A DNA stretch of 64,000 nt from Diphasiastrum complanatum (taxonomy: Eukaryota > Streptophyta > Lycopodiopsida > Lycopodiales > Lycopodiaceae). Below the pieces are notes generated by a model. It was given only the letters and a program-made list of their open reading frames with translations. It was not told the origin of the DNA and ran no database searches. Numbering within the stretch: position 1 is the stretch's first letter; each line of letters opens with the position of its first letter. The position numbers and the translations under genes are program-made. Shown here piece by piece: positions 49,859-61,653 of this stretch. The stretch spans positions 30,534,519 through 30,598,518 of the forward strand of contig CM055101.1 of NCBI GenBank assembly GCA_029204225.1, written 5' to 3'.

Positions 49859-50784
49859 AAAACTATTGAAAATCAAAATATAGTAATCGAAGTCGTATAC
49901 GTCAATTATATGGTATTTTACTATAAAATACGTATTATATGCAACTATGGATTCATCAACAGTATCAGCACAACAACATAGCAGCAAAGGAGGACAGTAG
50001 AACAGAATAGCAAAACCACATAAGATCAACACTCTTTACTTTTGTAGATTGGTTCAGGCCCACTCAGAAGCTACATTACATATCAGTACAACAAAGTAGC
50101 ATAACACAGCAAAAGCAGCCACATTTTACCTCTCTAGGCCCTTCACTCTACATGGACTGGCATTTTTCTTTGGTCTTACAAAATATGACCTATGTCTAAT
50201 ATTTTCGATGGTTCTTTAAACCGTTTGTGTAGACTATTTTCCAATATCTAATAATGTGTTAGCCACTTTAAAGGCGGGCTAGGACCCCTTTTGGTCCAAC
50301 ATTTTGCTTCAACTTTCGTCAAATCCACAATGTTTTAGTGCTCATTAAATACTTTGTAACTACTTTTTGCTCAATAATAGTCCGATTTTTGCCGTAAAAA
50401 ATTTGGCTAACATCTATAGCTAACTGCCTCATTTCAGTTAATGCATGTACAAAGTGGACGGACTGTCAACACCAAGTCGTTGGATCGGATTTTAGACCAA
50501 CAATATTGAAATTAACAAGTATCAAAAACAACATACAATGACTCAAAAAATTATAATGAATCGGCAAATTATGGATTTTCCAAGTCAATCTCGTATCGAG
50601 AAATTCTGATTTTGGGTATAAAAAAATATAGGATTTTTCGAGTCGACACGTTATTGAAAAAGTATAGAAAGTTTGATTCTGAATTTTTTGATCTTTTGCT
50701 TAGAAATTCAAGCCTTCTATTTATGGTTTTTCAGGATGCTCATTAATGAACGGATTTGAGGTTGAGCATCAAATTCCAACAGGA
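49859..50784. other. No gene recognised
   Basis: AT-rich DNA without protein similarity or repeat to other parts of the window, apart from a weak match CCGATTTTTGCCGTAAAAAATTTGGCTAAC-like near 50382 to 52231. Confidence 0.4.
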
Positions 50785-50998
50785 GAGGCATCTCCATCAT
50801 CACCATCCAAAGAACCATCTTTATCACCATAAAAAATGTTTGATTGATCGAAATGAAGATTCACATTCACTCTCATGGATTTAGCTCTTTCAAAAAGATT
50901 GTTTTTCCTCTCTTCCACAGCACGTAGAATCTTTGAGTTTGAAAGCTCCCTCTTGATCACATGTGCCATGCAAAGCTCTTGGAACTTTGGTGATAGAC
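50785..50998 (-). pseudogene. Family C integrase fragment (C3)
   Basis: Minus strand: VIKRELSNSKILRAVEERKN, LFERAKSMRVNVNLHFDQSN, then DGSLDGDDGDASP. It has the same replaced catalytic region as the other C copies and an internal deletion from NVNL to DQSN, which removes the integrase C-terminal domain. It was cut at 50998 by the F LTR. Confidence 0.78.
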
Positions 50999-51251
50999 TT
51001 AGAATTTGCTTCGAATAGAAACACAGATCATGCTACACAGTAACACAGACAAAAAACACTCTCCACAACAAGCTCATGTAGCAACTGTATTTCTGAAAAT
51101 GAGAATACACTATACATATAGTTCTTCACTCAAGCAACCCATGCATGACTCAAGCTGCCATTGGCAGGACGCGCGTCCTATCGACTCGCCTCATGGTGAG
51201 GCGAGCTGACAGGTTATGCACAGTAACACATTGATTCTATTTTAATTCTAA
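50999..51251 (-). repeat. Short LTR of copia F
   Basis: 253 bp bounded by the inverted repeat TTAGAATT / AATTCTAA (50999-51006, 51244-51251) and preceded, on the minus strand, by a polypurine tract. It holds two strong GC-rich palindromes: AGGACGCGCGTCCT (51166-51179) and CTCGCCTCA-TGG-TGAGGCGAG (51185-51205). Its terminal TG/CA are altered. Confidence 0.65.
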
Positions 51252-51264
51252 CTCTCCCTTAAAG
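51252..51264 (-). other. Polypurine tract of F
   Basis: Minus strand TTTAAGGGAGAG before the LTR. Confidence 0.7.
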
Positions 51265-52180
51265 TAGAGTCTACTTTTTATACAGTCATATACATAGCTT
51301 TAAAGTCAACAAACTTTAAGTACATAAAGTTTTGATCTAAACTTATTAGTCTCTCGTGTATAAAGTGATACTGAATCTCAATGTGTTTGGTTCTTGCACG
51401 GAACACTGGATTATTTGCTAGCTGAATGCCACTCTGACTATCACTATGTATAGTTGTGGGATTTTTTTTGTTTCATGCCAACTTCTTCCGAGATCTGTCT
51501 CAACCATATAGCTTCCTGTGCTGCACTACACATTGCCTTATACTCTACTTCTGTTGTGGATACAACAACTATACTTTGCTTCTTACTAAACCAGGAAAAG
51601 AAACTGCCACAAAGTTGGAATACATACCTTGTGGTGGATCTACGATCGTCATAGTCACCTCCCCAATCTGCATCCACATAGCCACATAACTCAGGTAAAC
51701 TCTCGTGCTTCCTGTAAATCAAGCCATAATCTAAAGTGCCTTTGACATAACGCAAAATGTGCTTAGCTGCCTTCCAATGCATTTCCGTAGGTGCTGCCAA
51801 AAACTGACTTACAATACCAACAACATAGCATATATTTGGTCTAGTCATGGTAAGGTAAATCAAGCTCCCTACTAACTGCCTATACAACATAGCATCAAAT
51901 GGCAGTGACTCATCAAGCTTAGAAAGCTTTTTACCTGGTTCAATAAGAGTGTTCACTGGCTTGCAATCTTGCAACTTGAACCTGTGTAGCAACTCTCTGA
52001 CATACTTCACCTGTGTTAAACCCACTTCGTGTCCTTTTTGCTCTACTCCAAGGCAATAATGCATTAGGCTGAGATCTGTCATCTCGAATTGTTCCATGAG
52101 TTCTTTCTTGATCATGTCTATCATCCCTTGATAATTCGCCGTAATAATCAAGTCATCAACATAAAGAGCAATCAAATTAA
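51265..52180 (-). pseudogene. Copia F RT-RNase H
   Basis: Minus-strand frame of 243 codons from 52175: IALYVDDLIITANYQGMI (RT catalytic box), MEQFEMTDLSLMHYCLGVE, RFKLQDCKPVNTLIEPGKKL, YRQLVGSLIYLTMTRPNICY, WKAAKHILRYVKGTLDYGLI, then RNase H LCGYVDADWGGDYDDRRSTT (both Asp kept), VVVSTTEVEYKAMC, AIWLRQISEEVG. After a frameshift near 51460 the end reads HSDSQSGIQLANNPVFRART and KHIEIQYHFIHERL. It is truncated at 52180, just upstream of the YVDD box. One of the least degraded RNase H sequences here. Confidence 0.92.
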
Positions 52181-53429
52181 TAGCTGAGTTTTACATGCTA
52201 GTTTTTGTACAATATTGTGAAAATCACTTTAAATAGAGCCCGATTTTTTGTGCGAAAATATCGGCTAACATTGGTGACTTCACTAGGGAGTGTGGTCCCT
52301 ACATGAACGAAATTCTCTTGGTGGTGAATCCAGTATGGTGGGCTCAACACCCTTGCTGGGTGATGCTAACCACAAGGAAAGTGCTCTCTTCCCAAAGGCC
52401 ATTGGTTGAGCCCTTAGGATCCATCTGCAACTAGTTGGTCTTTACTGCAACATCTTCAAGTAATCTGGTGCCTTCATACCTACATTAAAACCCACCTGTG
52501 ACCTATATGGCAAATGCTTCCACACCCATCAGATTTAAAAGAATGCCCATTTTTCAAACCCATGCATGGAGGGATATGCAAATGCACTCTTAGTCTTATT
52601 GATGGGATGACATGGATGCAGGTCACTAGATTGTGTCTAATATTGTGTGCATCACAATTTACCAATTTCAACGATATGTGATTGATCATATCTAGACTTA
52701 TGAAGACTTTAACATGTAATTTCTATTTCTGATCTGAATCATCAGGAGATCTATGAAGAATAGATTGTACACTACTCATAAAAAATTTTCATACAAGACA
52801 ATAGTTGCACTCATAATACCATTGTGTCTCTCAAATAACACACTTCATCATAATGGATCTACATGAAAATCTAAAGTGTAGGGAGATCTAGCTGCAAATA
52901 TTGGGGAGAAAGATATCGAACCTCTCAAATGGTTATGGATTCGATCTGGAGTAGGCATCGTCAAACTCTTTTTTTTTCTTCCAGTGCTTTATCCATTGGG
53001 CAATGGAGTCACTCCCCTCCCCCACTACAATGTTTTCATTCCCAAAATTTTCCTCTCTTAACCCCCATATGCTTCTATATCAATCAATTATATGCCCGCT
53101 AAAACAATGCACAATGCCCTATGTAGGTCAGAGTATATGTAGAGTGCATGGATATGGATGCATTCACTCAAGCTTGCAACAAATGTTTCAAACATATTGT
53201 GTCTAATATGATGCGGGTGTAGTGATGGTGGGTGCAAATGATTTTGACTTTTGGATATCTAATTCCTACACTTCAACAAGTGTTAGTGCATATAACAACT
53301 TTTTTTTTCCTTTTCCATAACATACAGAATGGAAAAGAAATTCACCAAACAACAAGATTAGAAAAGCAAAAAAATGAACAAATGAAAATAAAACGTAACT
53401 TCCTTTTTTTCCTTTGTCCCCTAGGTAAA
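52181..53429. other. Mostly unassigned spacer
   Basis: No recognised protein-coding stretch. Holds a tRNA-Arg-like relic at 52912-53010. Confidence 0.45.
52912..53010 (-). repeat. tRNA-Arg-like relic (pseudo-tRNA or SINE head)
   Basis: Minus strand from 53010 reads GACTCCATTGCCCAATGGAT then AAAGCACTGG, matching the acceptor, D-arm and anticodon-stem start of plant tRNA-Arg, with an A box. An A-rich insertion follows, then two B-box-like words, AGATCGAATCC (about 52937-52947) and GAGGTTCGATATC (52912-52924). The anticodon loop cannot be read and the A-to-B spacing is too long for an intact tRNA. Confidence 0.45.
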
Positions 53430-54300
53430 ACGTTAAAAATTGTAAAACATATCTATCATTTGTTGTTAATGTTTGAGGGATCCTACCCATGTAAATATTT
53501 TGTACATATCCAAGGTATGTGAATTGAGCACATATCCTTGTAGAATAGGGTGAGTTTGGGTTAGGTAGATCAAATTCCAGTGACATGCATAAAGTCTAGT
53601 TGGTCTAGTATGATATGCAATAATGTTGACAATGTCTAGTTTGACATGCATATAGAGATTCACATGGAATTGGTCAATTATGACCTTGTAGAAACTCGAG
53701 CCACAATAAATGCATAATGTCCTAAGTTTTTATAGTGACATGCAAAGCATGCAATCACTCTAATGGACACATGCATGTAGATTTGTACATGGCTAGTTGA
53801 TAAATTGCCATTTGGAGAAAGTAGGTAGAAGTTAGGCGCAACCTATGCATGCTAGCAGTTAGGTGTCAAGTTAATAGTTGTTTGCACTTGAATAGGTGTA
53901 GGATGTGCATTGAATGCAAGGAGTACCACAAATTTTGGCTCTCCTATATATATACATATCATTCTCATTCACAAAGTAATGAAGAACCAAAGTTTTGTAG
54001 CTATCTCATGCTTGGTTGGATCTAAACTGTTTTTTCTTGTTATCTCTCTAGCTCTCTCTCTCTCTAACTCGTGTTGAGGCTAATGCTTATGCATTGTAAT
54101 CTTGTACTTTTAATCATTCTTTGATTCATTGCTATCATAGTCTATTGATTAGCATGCTAGATTGTGAATTAGCCATATCTTCTGAACTAGATCTTGTTGA
54201 ACAATCTAGAATCAGGGTACTGTGCCAATCACAAAGCTTAATCAAGATCAATCACTCTTGTAAACATTCCCCACACGTGTGAATTCTGGAATTTTCAACC
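53430..54300 (+). repeat. 5' LTR of copia G1
   Basis: About 870 bp ending AATTTTCAACC just before a primer-binding site; starts near CGTTAAAAATTGTAAAACA (TG of TGTTAAAA altered). Contains TATATATATACATATC (about 53945), a CT-rich patch (54051-54064) and CCACACGTGTGAATTC (54270-54285). Inverted partner: 58355-59222. Confidence 0.88.
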
Positions 54301-54313
54301 TAGTATCAGAGCC
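54301..54313 (+). other. Primer-binding site of G1
   Basis: TAGTATCAGAGCC, one base from the initiator Met tRNA type. Confidence 0.9.
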
Positions 54314-55068
54314 TCATTAAGCTTTGCATGCTAATTTCCCTGAAAGTACAAGAAATTGAGAGATAAACAAGCAAAAAAAACAGTTTTTCACCTTTTCTAA
54401 CATTTCTCTGAAGTGTAATTGGATCAAATTGGACCTGAACTGAATTTTCAGACCTGAATGGAGGTAGTACGGAATTCTGGAATTCCGCACATGTGAAAAT
54501 CAGAGATGTTCAGTCCCTTTGTTTTCCTTGCTGATAGATCCAAAGATAGGAGTGTTATAGCTTGATAGAAAGCTTATGATCTGTTCTTTCCATGCAGATC
54601 GAAACCAAATCAATATGAAGTGTCTAGCAAGAGTTATAAGCTCTTAAAGAGGATTACGATAGGTCCAAAATCTGAGTGACAACATTTTGATTTGAATCGA
54701 TTTTACTTTGTTCTGAATTCATGGTTTTGAGCATCCTACACAAGAAACTAAAGATCAAGACTGAGTTTGAAGTAATTGAACACCCTTTGAGCCTTCCGAG
54801 TGTCAGTAGTGTTTTCTTTTGTTGCATTTCACACGTGCCAAAAGTAGGATTCAAACTAACCAAAGTGTCTCAATCCACTTTGTGTATCTGATCTAGTGAG
54901 CTTGTCTTGTGGAATATTTGAGATCTGTTTCAAATACAGTTGCATGTGTTTCACATAGGAAGGTAGTACTTTTTTAAAAACACCTATAGTGAAAGAAAGC
55001 AGCAACTCTAAGTCAGATAGGAACAAGCTCAAACATATTGCAATCCAATTACAAGAGTCTTCACATTT
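54314..55068 (+). other. Leader of G1
   Basis: Non-coding 755 bp between the primer-binding site and gag. Confidence 0.75.
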
Positions 55069-55575
55069 ATGGCATCTGTAGGAGATTGTCTCTTTCAAGC
55101 TAGTGAAAGACTACACACCTTTAACTATTCAGTTTGGAAGGATAGGATAGAATCCTTGTTGATTCTGTATGGTGTAATGGATATTGTAACTGGAACTGAA
55201 GTTGAACCTGCAGCTTTTGATGAGGCTCAGAGATTCAAGAAGAGAGCAAGAATTGCTCTACATATCATCAAATTGAACATCTCTGATGAGATGTTGAGAG
55301 AGATTAGTTCATGCACCTCAACAAAGGAGACTTGGGAGACTCTAAATAACCTTCAAGAAGCCAAGATCAAGTCAAGAAAGAGGAGTAAGAACCAGTACTC
55401 TCGTACCTTCACCAAGAAAAAAGCAAAGAACAAAGACTATGGTGGAGTAGAAGATGAGTCAGCTCATCCTTCTAACTTCAAGAAGAAGACACAAGAAGTT
55501 CAAACCAGTTGTATCATAGAAGACTCACATGCAAGTTGTGGAGAGGCATCTCTTTTGATGTATAGTTTTTTTTAG
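55069..55575 (+). pseudogene. Copia G1 gag, internally deleted
   Basis: Open for 168 codons: MASVGDCLFQASERLHTFNY, SVWKDRIESLLILYGVMDIV, ARIALHIIKLNISDEMLREI, SSCTSTKETWETLNNLQEAK, the N-terminal third of copia gag, then a sudden change to a Lys-rich tail (RKRSKNQYSRTFTKKKAKNK, NFKKKTQEVQTSC) that resembles the linker before a zinc knuckle. The gag middle and the knuckle are absent. It ends at the joint with gypsy DNA near 55576. Confidence 0.85.
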
Positions 55576-58354
55576 AATATCGTCAGCCGCACGACCACCA
55601 TTGTTACATAACTAAGTGATCGAGCTAGATGAGGACCCTTTACCTAAAAACAATTGAATCTTTGTCTTGGTTATGGGGATTAGTACGAAGACGAGAAGTT
55701 TTACTGGGACCTCCTAGAGATCCTAATGACGAAGCGAGAGAACTAGTCAAAGAGTTAAGAGACTGCATCTTACATATGAATGGGAGGGTATCAACCATGG
55801 CTGTAGAACTAGGACAATTGAAATGCCAGTTGAACTTAGTCAACCAAAGGCCATGTACACCCACTAGGCATGCTTCTCGGTTCTGCCAAGGGGATCATTT
55901 GAATATGAATTGTCCCACCACTGTATGTGGGTATTGTAGGAAACATGGCCACCTGGAAGTATGTTATTGGAAACACCCAAGGGATGCACAATTAGGATTG
56001 GACCCATGCAAGCTCTGATCAGAAGAGATTGAACTTAGTAGATATTAGGATTAGGCCTATAAGAATAGCTAAGATGCGGTAGGATAGATCAATTGCACAA
56101 GACCAATTAGGGTACTTTTCCGGAATCACTTGAGTAGGTACCGTGTCAAGACATCCCGCATAACCAATCGTGGTGCCCTCAACTGTGGGCGTGCTACCTA
56201 CACTAAGCAAATCTACACTAGAAATCCATGGCCTCTTCTCTGAGAGTGCCGAGGAGCACATTGATGCTTTTTGGACAGTATGCTTTATAAACCACATAAT
56301 GGACCCACATCATGAGATGATGTTTTTCACAACTACCTTGATCGGGGTTGCCAGACGTTGGTATCATAGCTTGCAATGAGGGACCATCTACGACATCGAT
56401 TATTTCCATAGACTTTTCCTGACTGAGTTCGGCCATCATAAGCCTATCGTGAGTAGCCTAAACCACAATAACAACATGTGGAAAACTAGTCCAGCTATAG
56501 CAAGGCATCCCTACTTATTTATGTTGAACCTCATCAAGTTATAGAAGACAAGTCCATCACCTATCCGCAAAGAAGTCCAGATAGACTCCCAGTGCAACAA
56601 GTTTCCCAAATCAGTCATATACCAATGAACATGGGGTATGAGCATACGAGACCCAAATCAGGCTTGGATGACGTGAGAGAAATGTTGGAAAACTATCTGG
56701 GTACAATGAACAAAAAAATCTCTACACTTGCTTCGGACATAAACATTCTAAAATGCCAACAACATACCCCATTAGACATACCTACACCACCAAGTTGCCA
56801 ACATTGTCAAGGGACTCATCTTAGTTAGGATTGTCCAAACATGATCTACGGTTATTATCAAAATGATGGTTGTTTAGGACAAAAACATCAAGGGCAAGTG
56901 AAAGATCTAGATACATGTCTCATGCCTAGGCCCGTGGACCCCAAAATTCAAAATACAAACAAAACTATGCAACGCCCTCAAAAAATGCCTAGCAATACAC
57001 CTTCAGAGGAAGGGATGAACAAAACCAGGAAGAGAGTGGGGGTAGAAACCCACAACAAGAGAGTTATTCCCCAGGGACAACCATTAGTTATAACGCCTTT
57101 AGAAAGAACTGTCTTGAGGGCTCTAACCAAGGTAACTCCACTTCCCAAAAGCATCATTGATTATGAATCTGCTAACAAAAGTATCTGGAAAAAAATGATT
57201 GGGAAATGACCTCCTAGGATCTGCTTGGGAAAGGAATCGCCAATACTTAGCTATCGCCTAGAGTCGCAAGAACCAAAGCAAAAAGACACCACCCTAGAAA
57301 AGGGGTGCATTTAAGTAGTCGCGTAGGAAGTGTAGACCTACCAAAAATTTCAGATGATCTGAACATAGAAGTAACTTTGTGTCAGTTGCTTAGACTATCC
57401 CCACTAATGAGAAAGACAGTCAAACAATTGATAGGGTAGTCTATTCTTCAAAAGCTAAACCAGCAAGGAAACAAGTCACTAGTTCCACCCAATGGCGAGC
57501 TAAACTATTACAATATCCAACATGAGGGTGATAGAGATTTACCACCTACAGATGCCAAAGTAACCCCTTACGATAGACGATATGAGAAGAATGACAAGAG
57601 GCCCCCGACACACTCTAAAAATACACTCATACCCAGAGAGGCTAGCGAGTGTACTGAAGATAACCCAAAGTGAGTCACGAACATACCCCCCTAGAGAAGA
57701 GTGGATGAAAGAGAGTGAATGACAAGTGAGTCTTGGGAAGTCCACTAAGTCTGAGGAGGCAATAGTAGCAATATTTAGCAATCAGCCAGTTGAAATTGTA
57801 CCTCCAGACTTGGGTGACAGAAATGGTAGCTCAAATTGGGAGGAAATAGAAGAACCAGTGTGGACCGACCCTATGAATACCGATCCAGATTCCATGACTT
57901 TCGATAATGAACATGACCTATTCAACGATCACGTGACCATGGTGAGCATGAGTACGTTGATACACAATGGTGAGACTGAGTACCAAAACCCTACCCAAGG
58001 AACCCAAGAGATGCTATTTGATACTCTCTATTGGGTGGATGACATGTCGGCCTATGATTCTGAAGTTGAAAATGAAGATTTTGAGTATGGATTTAAAGGT
58101 AAAGTAAGAAATACCCCAACCATGGATAGGACCAAAGGTGAGGAAATCTATGATATGGCCGGAAGAATATTCCAAGCTACATATACGGATCTCTCATTTC
58201 TACTATGGAGTCCAGATATACATGAGAATCACATGCATCAGACGAGAGATCTGAGCTCTTTAGCACCCAATTTTATACATCATGATAGACCCAGACAACA
58301 AAATCGATGTTGGATAGATGATACGATGATAGACTATACCCTTATCCTTGACTT
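55576..58354 (+). pseudogene. Ty3/gypsy gag-region remnant (second gypsy family)
   Basis: Plus-strand remains in several frames. 55700-56015: a helical stretch (ELVKELRDCILHMNGRVSTM), then Cys/His clusters CQGDHLNMNC and CGYCRKHGHLEVC (C-x2-C-x4-H-x3-C). 56170-56480: Ty3 capsid-type core SAEEHIDAFWTVCF, MMFFTTTLIGVARRWYHSLQ, then LFLTEFGHH after a stop. 56630-56830: a second similar helix (DDVREMLENYLGTMNKKIST) with CQHCQGTHLS-DC. 57726-58354: an acidic frame rich in Asp/Glu/Met without known motif. The repeated helix-plus-knuckle arrangement is unusual. No RT or integrase seen. Confidence 0.7.
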
Positions 58355-59222
58355 TGTTGAAAATTCCAGAATTCACACGTGTGGGGAATGTCCACAAGAG
58401 TGACTGATCTTGATTAAGCTTTATGATTGGCACAGTACCCTGATTCTAGACTGTTCAACAAGATCTAGTTCAGAAGATATGGCTAATTCACAATCTAGCA
58501 TGCTAATCAATAGACTATGATAGCAATGAATAAAAGAATGATTAAAATTACTAGATTACAATGCATAAGCATTAGCCTCAACACGAGTTATAGAGAGAGA
58601 GCTAGAGAGATAACAAGAAAAAACAGTTTAGATCCAACCAAGCATGAGATAGCTACAAAACTTTGGTTCTTCATTAGTTTGTGAATGAGAATGATATGTA
58701 CATATATAGGAGAGCCAAAATTCATGGTACTCCTTGCATTCAATGCACATCCTACACCTATTCAAGTGCAAACAACTATTAACTTGACACCTAACTGCTA
58801 GCATGCATAGGTTGCACCTAACTTCTACCTACTTTCTCCAAATGGCAATTTCTCAACTAGCCATTCACAAATATACATGCATGTGTCCATTAGAGTGATT
58901 GCATGCTTTTCATGTCACTATGGAAACTTAGGACATTATGCATTTATTGTGGCTCGAGTTTCTACAAGGTCATAATTGACCAATTCCATGTGAATCTCTA
59001 TATGCATGTCAAACTAGACATTGTCAACATTATTGCATATCATACTAGACCAACTAGACTTTATGCATGTCACTAGAATTTGATCTACCTAACCCAAACT
59101 CGCCATATTCTACAAGGATATGTGCTCAATTCACATACCTTGGATATGTACAAAATATTTACATGGGCAGGATCCCCCAAACATTAATAACAAATGATAG
59201 ATATGTTTTACAATTTTTAACA
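58355..59222 (-). repeat. 3' LTR of copia G2 (minus strand)
   Basis: 868 bp, plus reading TGTTGAAAATTCC … AATTTTTAACA, so the ends are inverted repeats. It is preceded on the minus strand by a polypurine tract (AAGGAGGAG at 59223-59231). Contains CACACGTGTGGGG near 58375. It is an inverted copy of 53430-54300, but belongs to a different insertion because its interior lies on the high-coordinate side. Confidence 0.9.
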
Positions 59223-59919
59223 CTCCTCCTTAAAATATATCTATCTGATGTTGGTGAAGATCCTTTGAGTTTGGATTCTTTGCTTTGCATTCGAAGTGAA
59301 GATGAACAAAGAATCCATCATAGCAGTATGTTTACCAAATCCACGATAAGTTCTCTTTGATAGAAATCTTTTCCAAATGCCTTTGAGAAATATTCCACCA
59401 ACCTAATACTATGCCAATTTACCTCCTGCATGTCTGATGTCGATCCTGGGTATGCAAAGTCCACATGCATGAAGTTGGCTGCAAGAAAGACTGTAAAAAC
59501 CGAGGCTTCCATGCCTCATCATGACCACAAAGATCATACAGATCAAGATTGTACCATGAGCAATATTCAAGATCAAGCATACTAGCTTCACTAGTCCAAA
59601 AAATATGAACTCTATAAAAAAAGGATCTAATCTTGAAACCATACTCAAATTTGAGAAAATTAGGGCTAAATACTTTCTTGAGGGTGTAAGTGTCCTCAGT
59701 GGATGCTTCACTTAACTTCACAAGAAGTTTACAATATGCCTCAATACATGAAAACACTCCTTTTTTCAAACTACGAGTACTAAACTCACACTTGCTCTTA
59801 CTCAATTTAAGAGCATACAAATGATGGTACAACATCTTGCTTTCTAGATGTTTTGGAAACATAATCAAGTCACAAAAGACAAGAAGTAATTCCAAACTCA
59901 AGACTTCACTCAAAAACAG
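59223..59919 (-). pseudogene. Copia G2 3' interior
   Basis: Begins with the polypurine tract; minus-strand frames include NWHSIRLVEYFSKAFGKDFY and QRELIVDLVNILL, which resemble the copia C-terminus after RNase H (DIFTKALGKDLF in E). Upstream frames (CEFSTRSLKKGVFSCIEAYC, FKIRSFFYRVHIFWTSEASM) show no motif that I recognise. It joins copia K gag near 59920. Confidence 0.6.
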
Positions 59920-60521
59920 AAGTTGGTTGCTTTTGTTTTGACTTCACAAATCTCTTCCATCTGTACTTTTTGAGGATGATCCACTTCTTCTAATCTCCTC
60001 TTGAAGTAGCATAGAGATTTCTCTAGCAAGAGTGAGGCCTTGTTGTGTAGAAATCACCATGATCGAATTCTCATATGCTTATGGTAAACTAGATAACACA
60101 GTCATGACATCGATATCTCCATTTATTGATCCAATGGTAGTCATTTGCTCCATAAGATTTCTTGAAGGTATCAAGATGGGTCGAAATAGAGTCAGCTTCA
60201 AACATTTTGATGGTGAAATTTTTTTTCCTCAAATAGATTTTGGACATAACATCTTGTAGCTAGGATGTCCCAAGCATGCTTAGCAGTCTGGGCTTATCTG
60301 ATATGGCTGATCTGAGAGTCCTTGATATTGAGAGTGATCATGCCAAAAACCTTTCCATCCCTATGTCTCCATTTGGTGATGTTAGTTGCATCGACCTCTA
60401 GCTTGATCTCAGTGCCTTCAACGATGTCCCATTTGTTCTTTTGCAAGCTCTTGAATTTCTAAAGATTTTAGTTATCTCCATTGAGTTTCTCAATGACAGA
60501 TGAACTAGAAGTGGAATCCAT
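59920..60521 (-). pseudogene. Copia K gag, copy 2 (N-terminal)
   Basis: Minus-strand from ATG 60521: MDSTSSSSVIEKLNGDN, then stops, WDIVEGTEIKLEVDATNITK, WRHRDGKVFGMITLNIKDSQ, AQTAKHAWDILATR, a frameshift, and KMFEADSISTRL/FDPS-type remnants, then VDHPQKVQMEEICEVKTKAT. This is the N-terminal and central copia gag (DUF4219/UBN2 type). It overlaps in content with 41205-41695 and adds the missing N-terminus. Several stops and shifts. Confidence 0.82.
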
Positions 60522-60900
60522 CTTGGAGAGGAGAGGCATGTGCTGCATTTCATAAAAGCAATATATGAATCAATACCATAAATATTTAATTTACGGTTGC
60601 ACAAATTTGCCTACAATGGTGCTGCACCTAAATCCTTACCATAGAATGTGTTATGTGATTTGCTCCCCATGCACGTTGAACTACATCAACAAACTCATTG
60701 GTTGTTTTTTATATCATTTGCACATCAATGTTTGAAAATTTATCTTTTTTAAATATTTTAATATGTTGTCAAGCTTTTTTCAAACTTTTGCTTTGAGTAG
60801 CCGAGAAGAACGTCATTTCTCAAACTTAAGTTGTACGTATTAATTATCTTTTTTCAAACTAAGTACTGAATTTAGGATTATTTTCTAGAATAATTTGATA
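60522..60900. other. No gene recognised
   Basis: AT-rich; nothing assigned. Confidence 0.4.
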
Positions 60901-61250
60901 AAAATGTACGAGCTTGGAATCCTCCACTGCTCAGTTTGCATGAAATATTGACTGATTTACTTGAAAACTTCTCCTCTTTTTTTTTTTTTCTTAACATGGC
61001 CTTTATTTAAGCCTGCTTTAGACAAAACATACTCTAACTTGGAAATGGCTTGCTTTGAAGAGGACTTTGACTTGGTATTCCATGAAAATAAGACGTGAAG
61101 ATATATTATTTTTTCTATTATACGTACCTCTGCATGTAAACTACAAATATGAATAGTATGAATAGGAATCAGTAGCACGGGTTTCCAATTTGGATCTTCT
61201 CGATCTCTTAATATTTCTGTACTCCTTGTCATGTCTTTTTTGTTCATATA
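60901..61250 (-). pseudogene. Unidentified coding-like segment (possible exon E)
   Basis: Minus-strand open frame of 96 codons: ILRDREDPNWKPVLLIPIHT, IHICSLHAEVRIIEKIIYLH, SSKQAISKLEYVLSKAGLNK, then a Lys-rich end with an A-run. The composition looks like real protein rather than low-complexity sequence, and the frame seems to run on past a stop (QYFMQTEQWRIP). I do not recognise the family. It lies downstream of the spliced segments at 61654-63471 on the same strand and may belong with them. Confidence 0.4.
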
Positions 61251-61653
61251 GTATAGACCATGGTGCTTTAACTTAGCTCAGTGGGAAACATTGAACACAC
61301 ATTTTAATGTGTTCAGGTCTCTTGCTAGATTCTATGCTGAAATTGTCAATTCTAAGAATATTGAGTGGAACACCCTCCATGTGAATTCAGGATATCATGT
61401 TCTACTAAATATCCATAACAGAATGGTCTTCTTTCAACACTTATAAGAGAAATAGAAAAATGTTTTAGCATAATATCAATATAGAGAAGATTATTCATAT
61501 AGAATCTGTAAAAGGGCAACTATACCTAAAAAGCTGCCAATCACCAAATATCATTCTCCGATTAAGCACTGAAGTTGAGGCCTTCTGAGTGTGGGATATT
61601 TGAGGCCTTTGAAGAATCAATGGTTGTGGGATTCGAAACTTTTTTATACTTAC

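Noticed and set aside
53430-59222. The G LTR pair as one composite element
   Set aside because: The LTRs are inverted and the right one has its polypurine tract on the outer side, so its interior lies beyond 59222.
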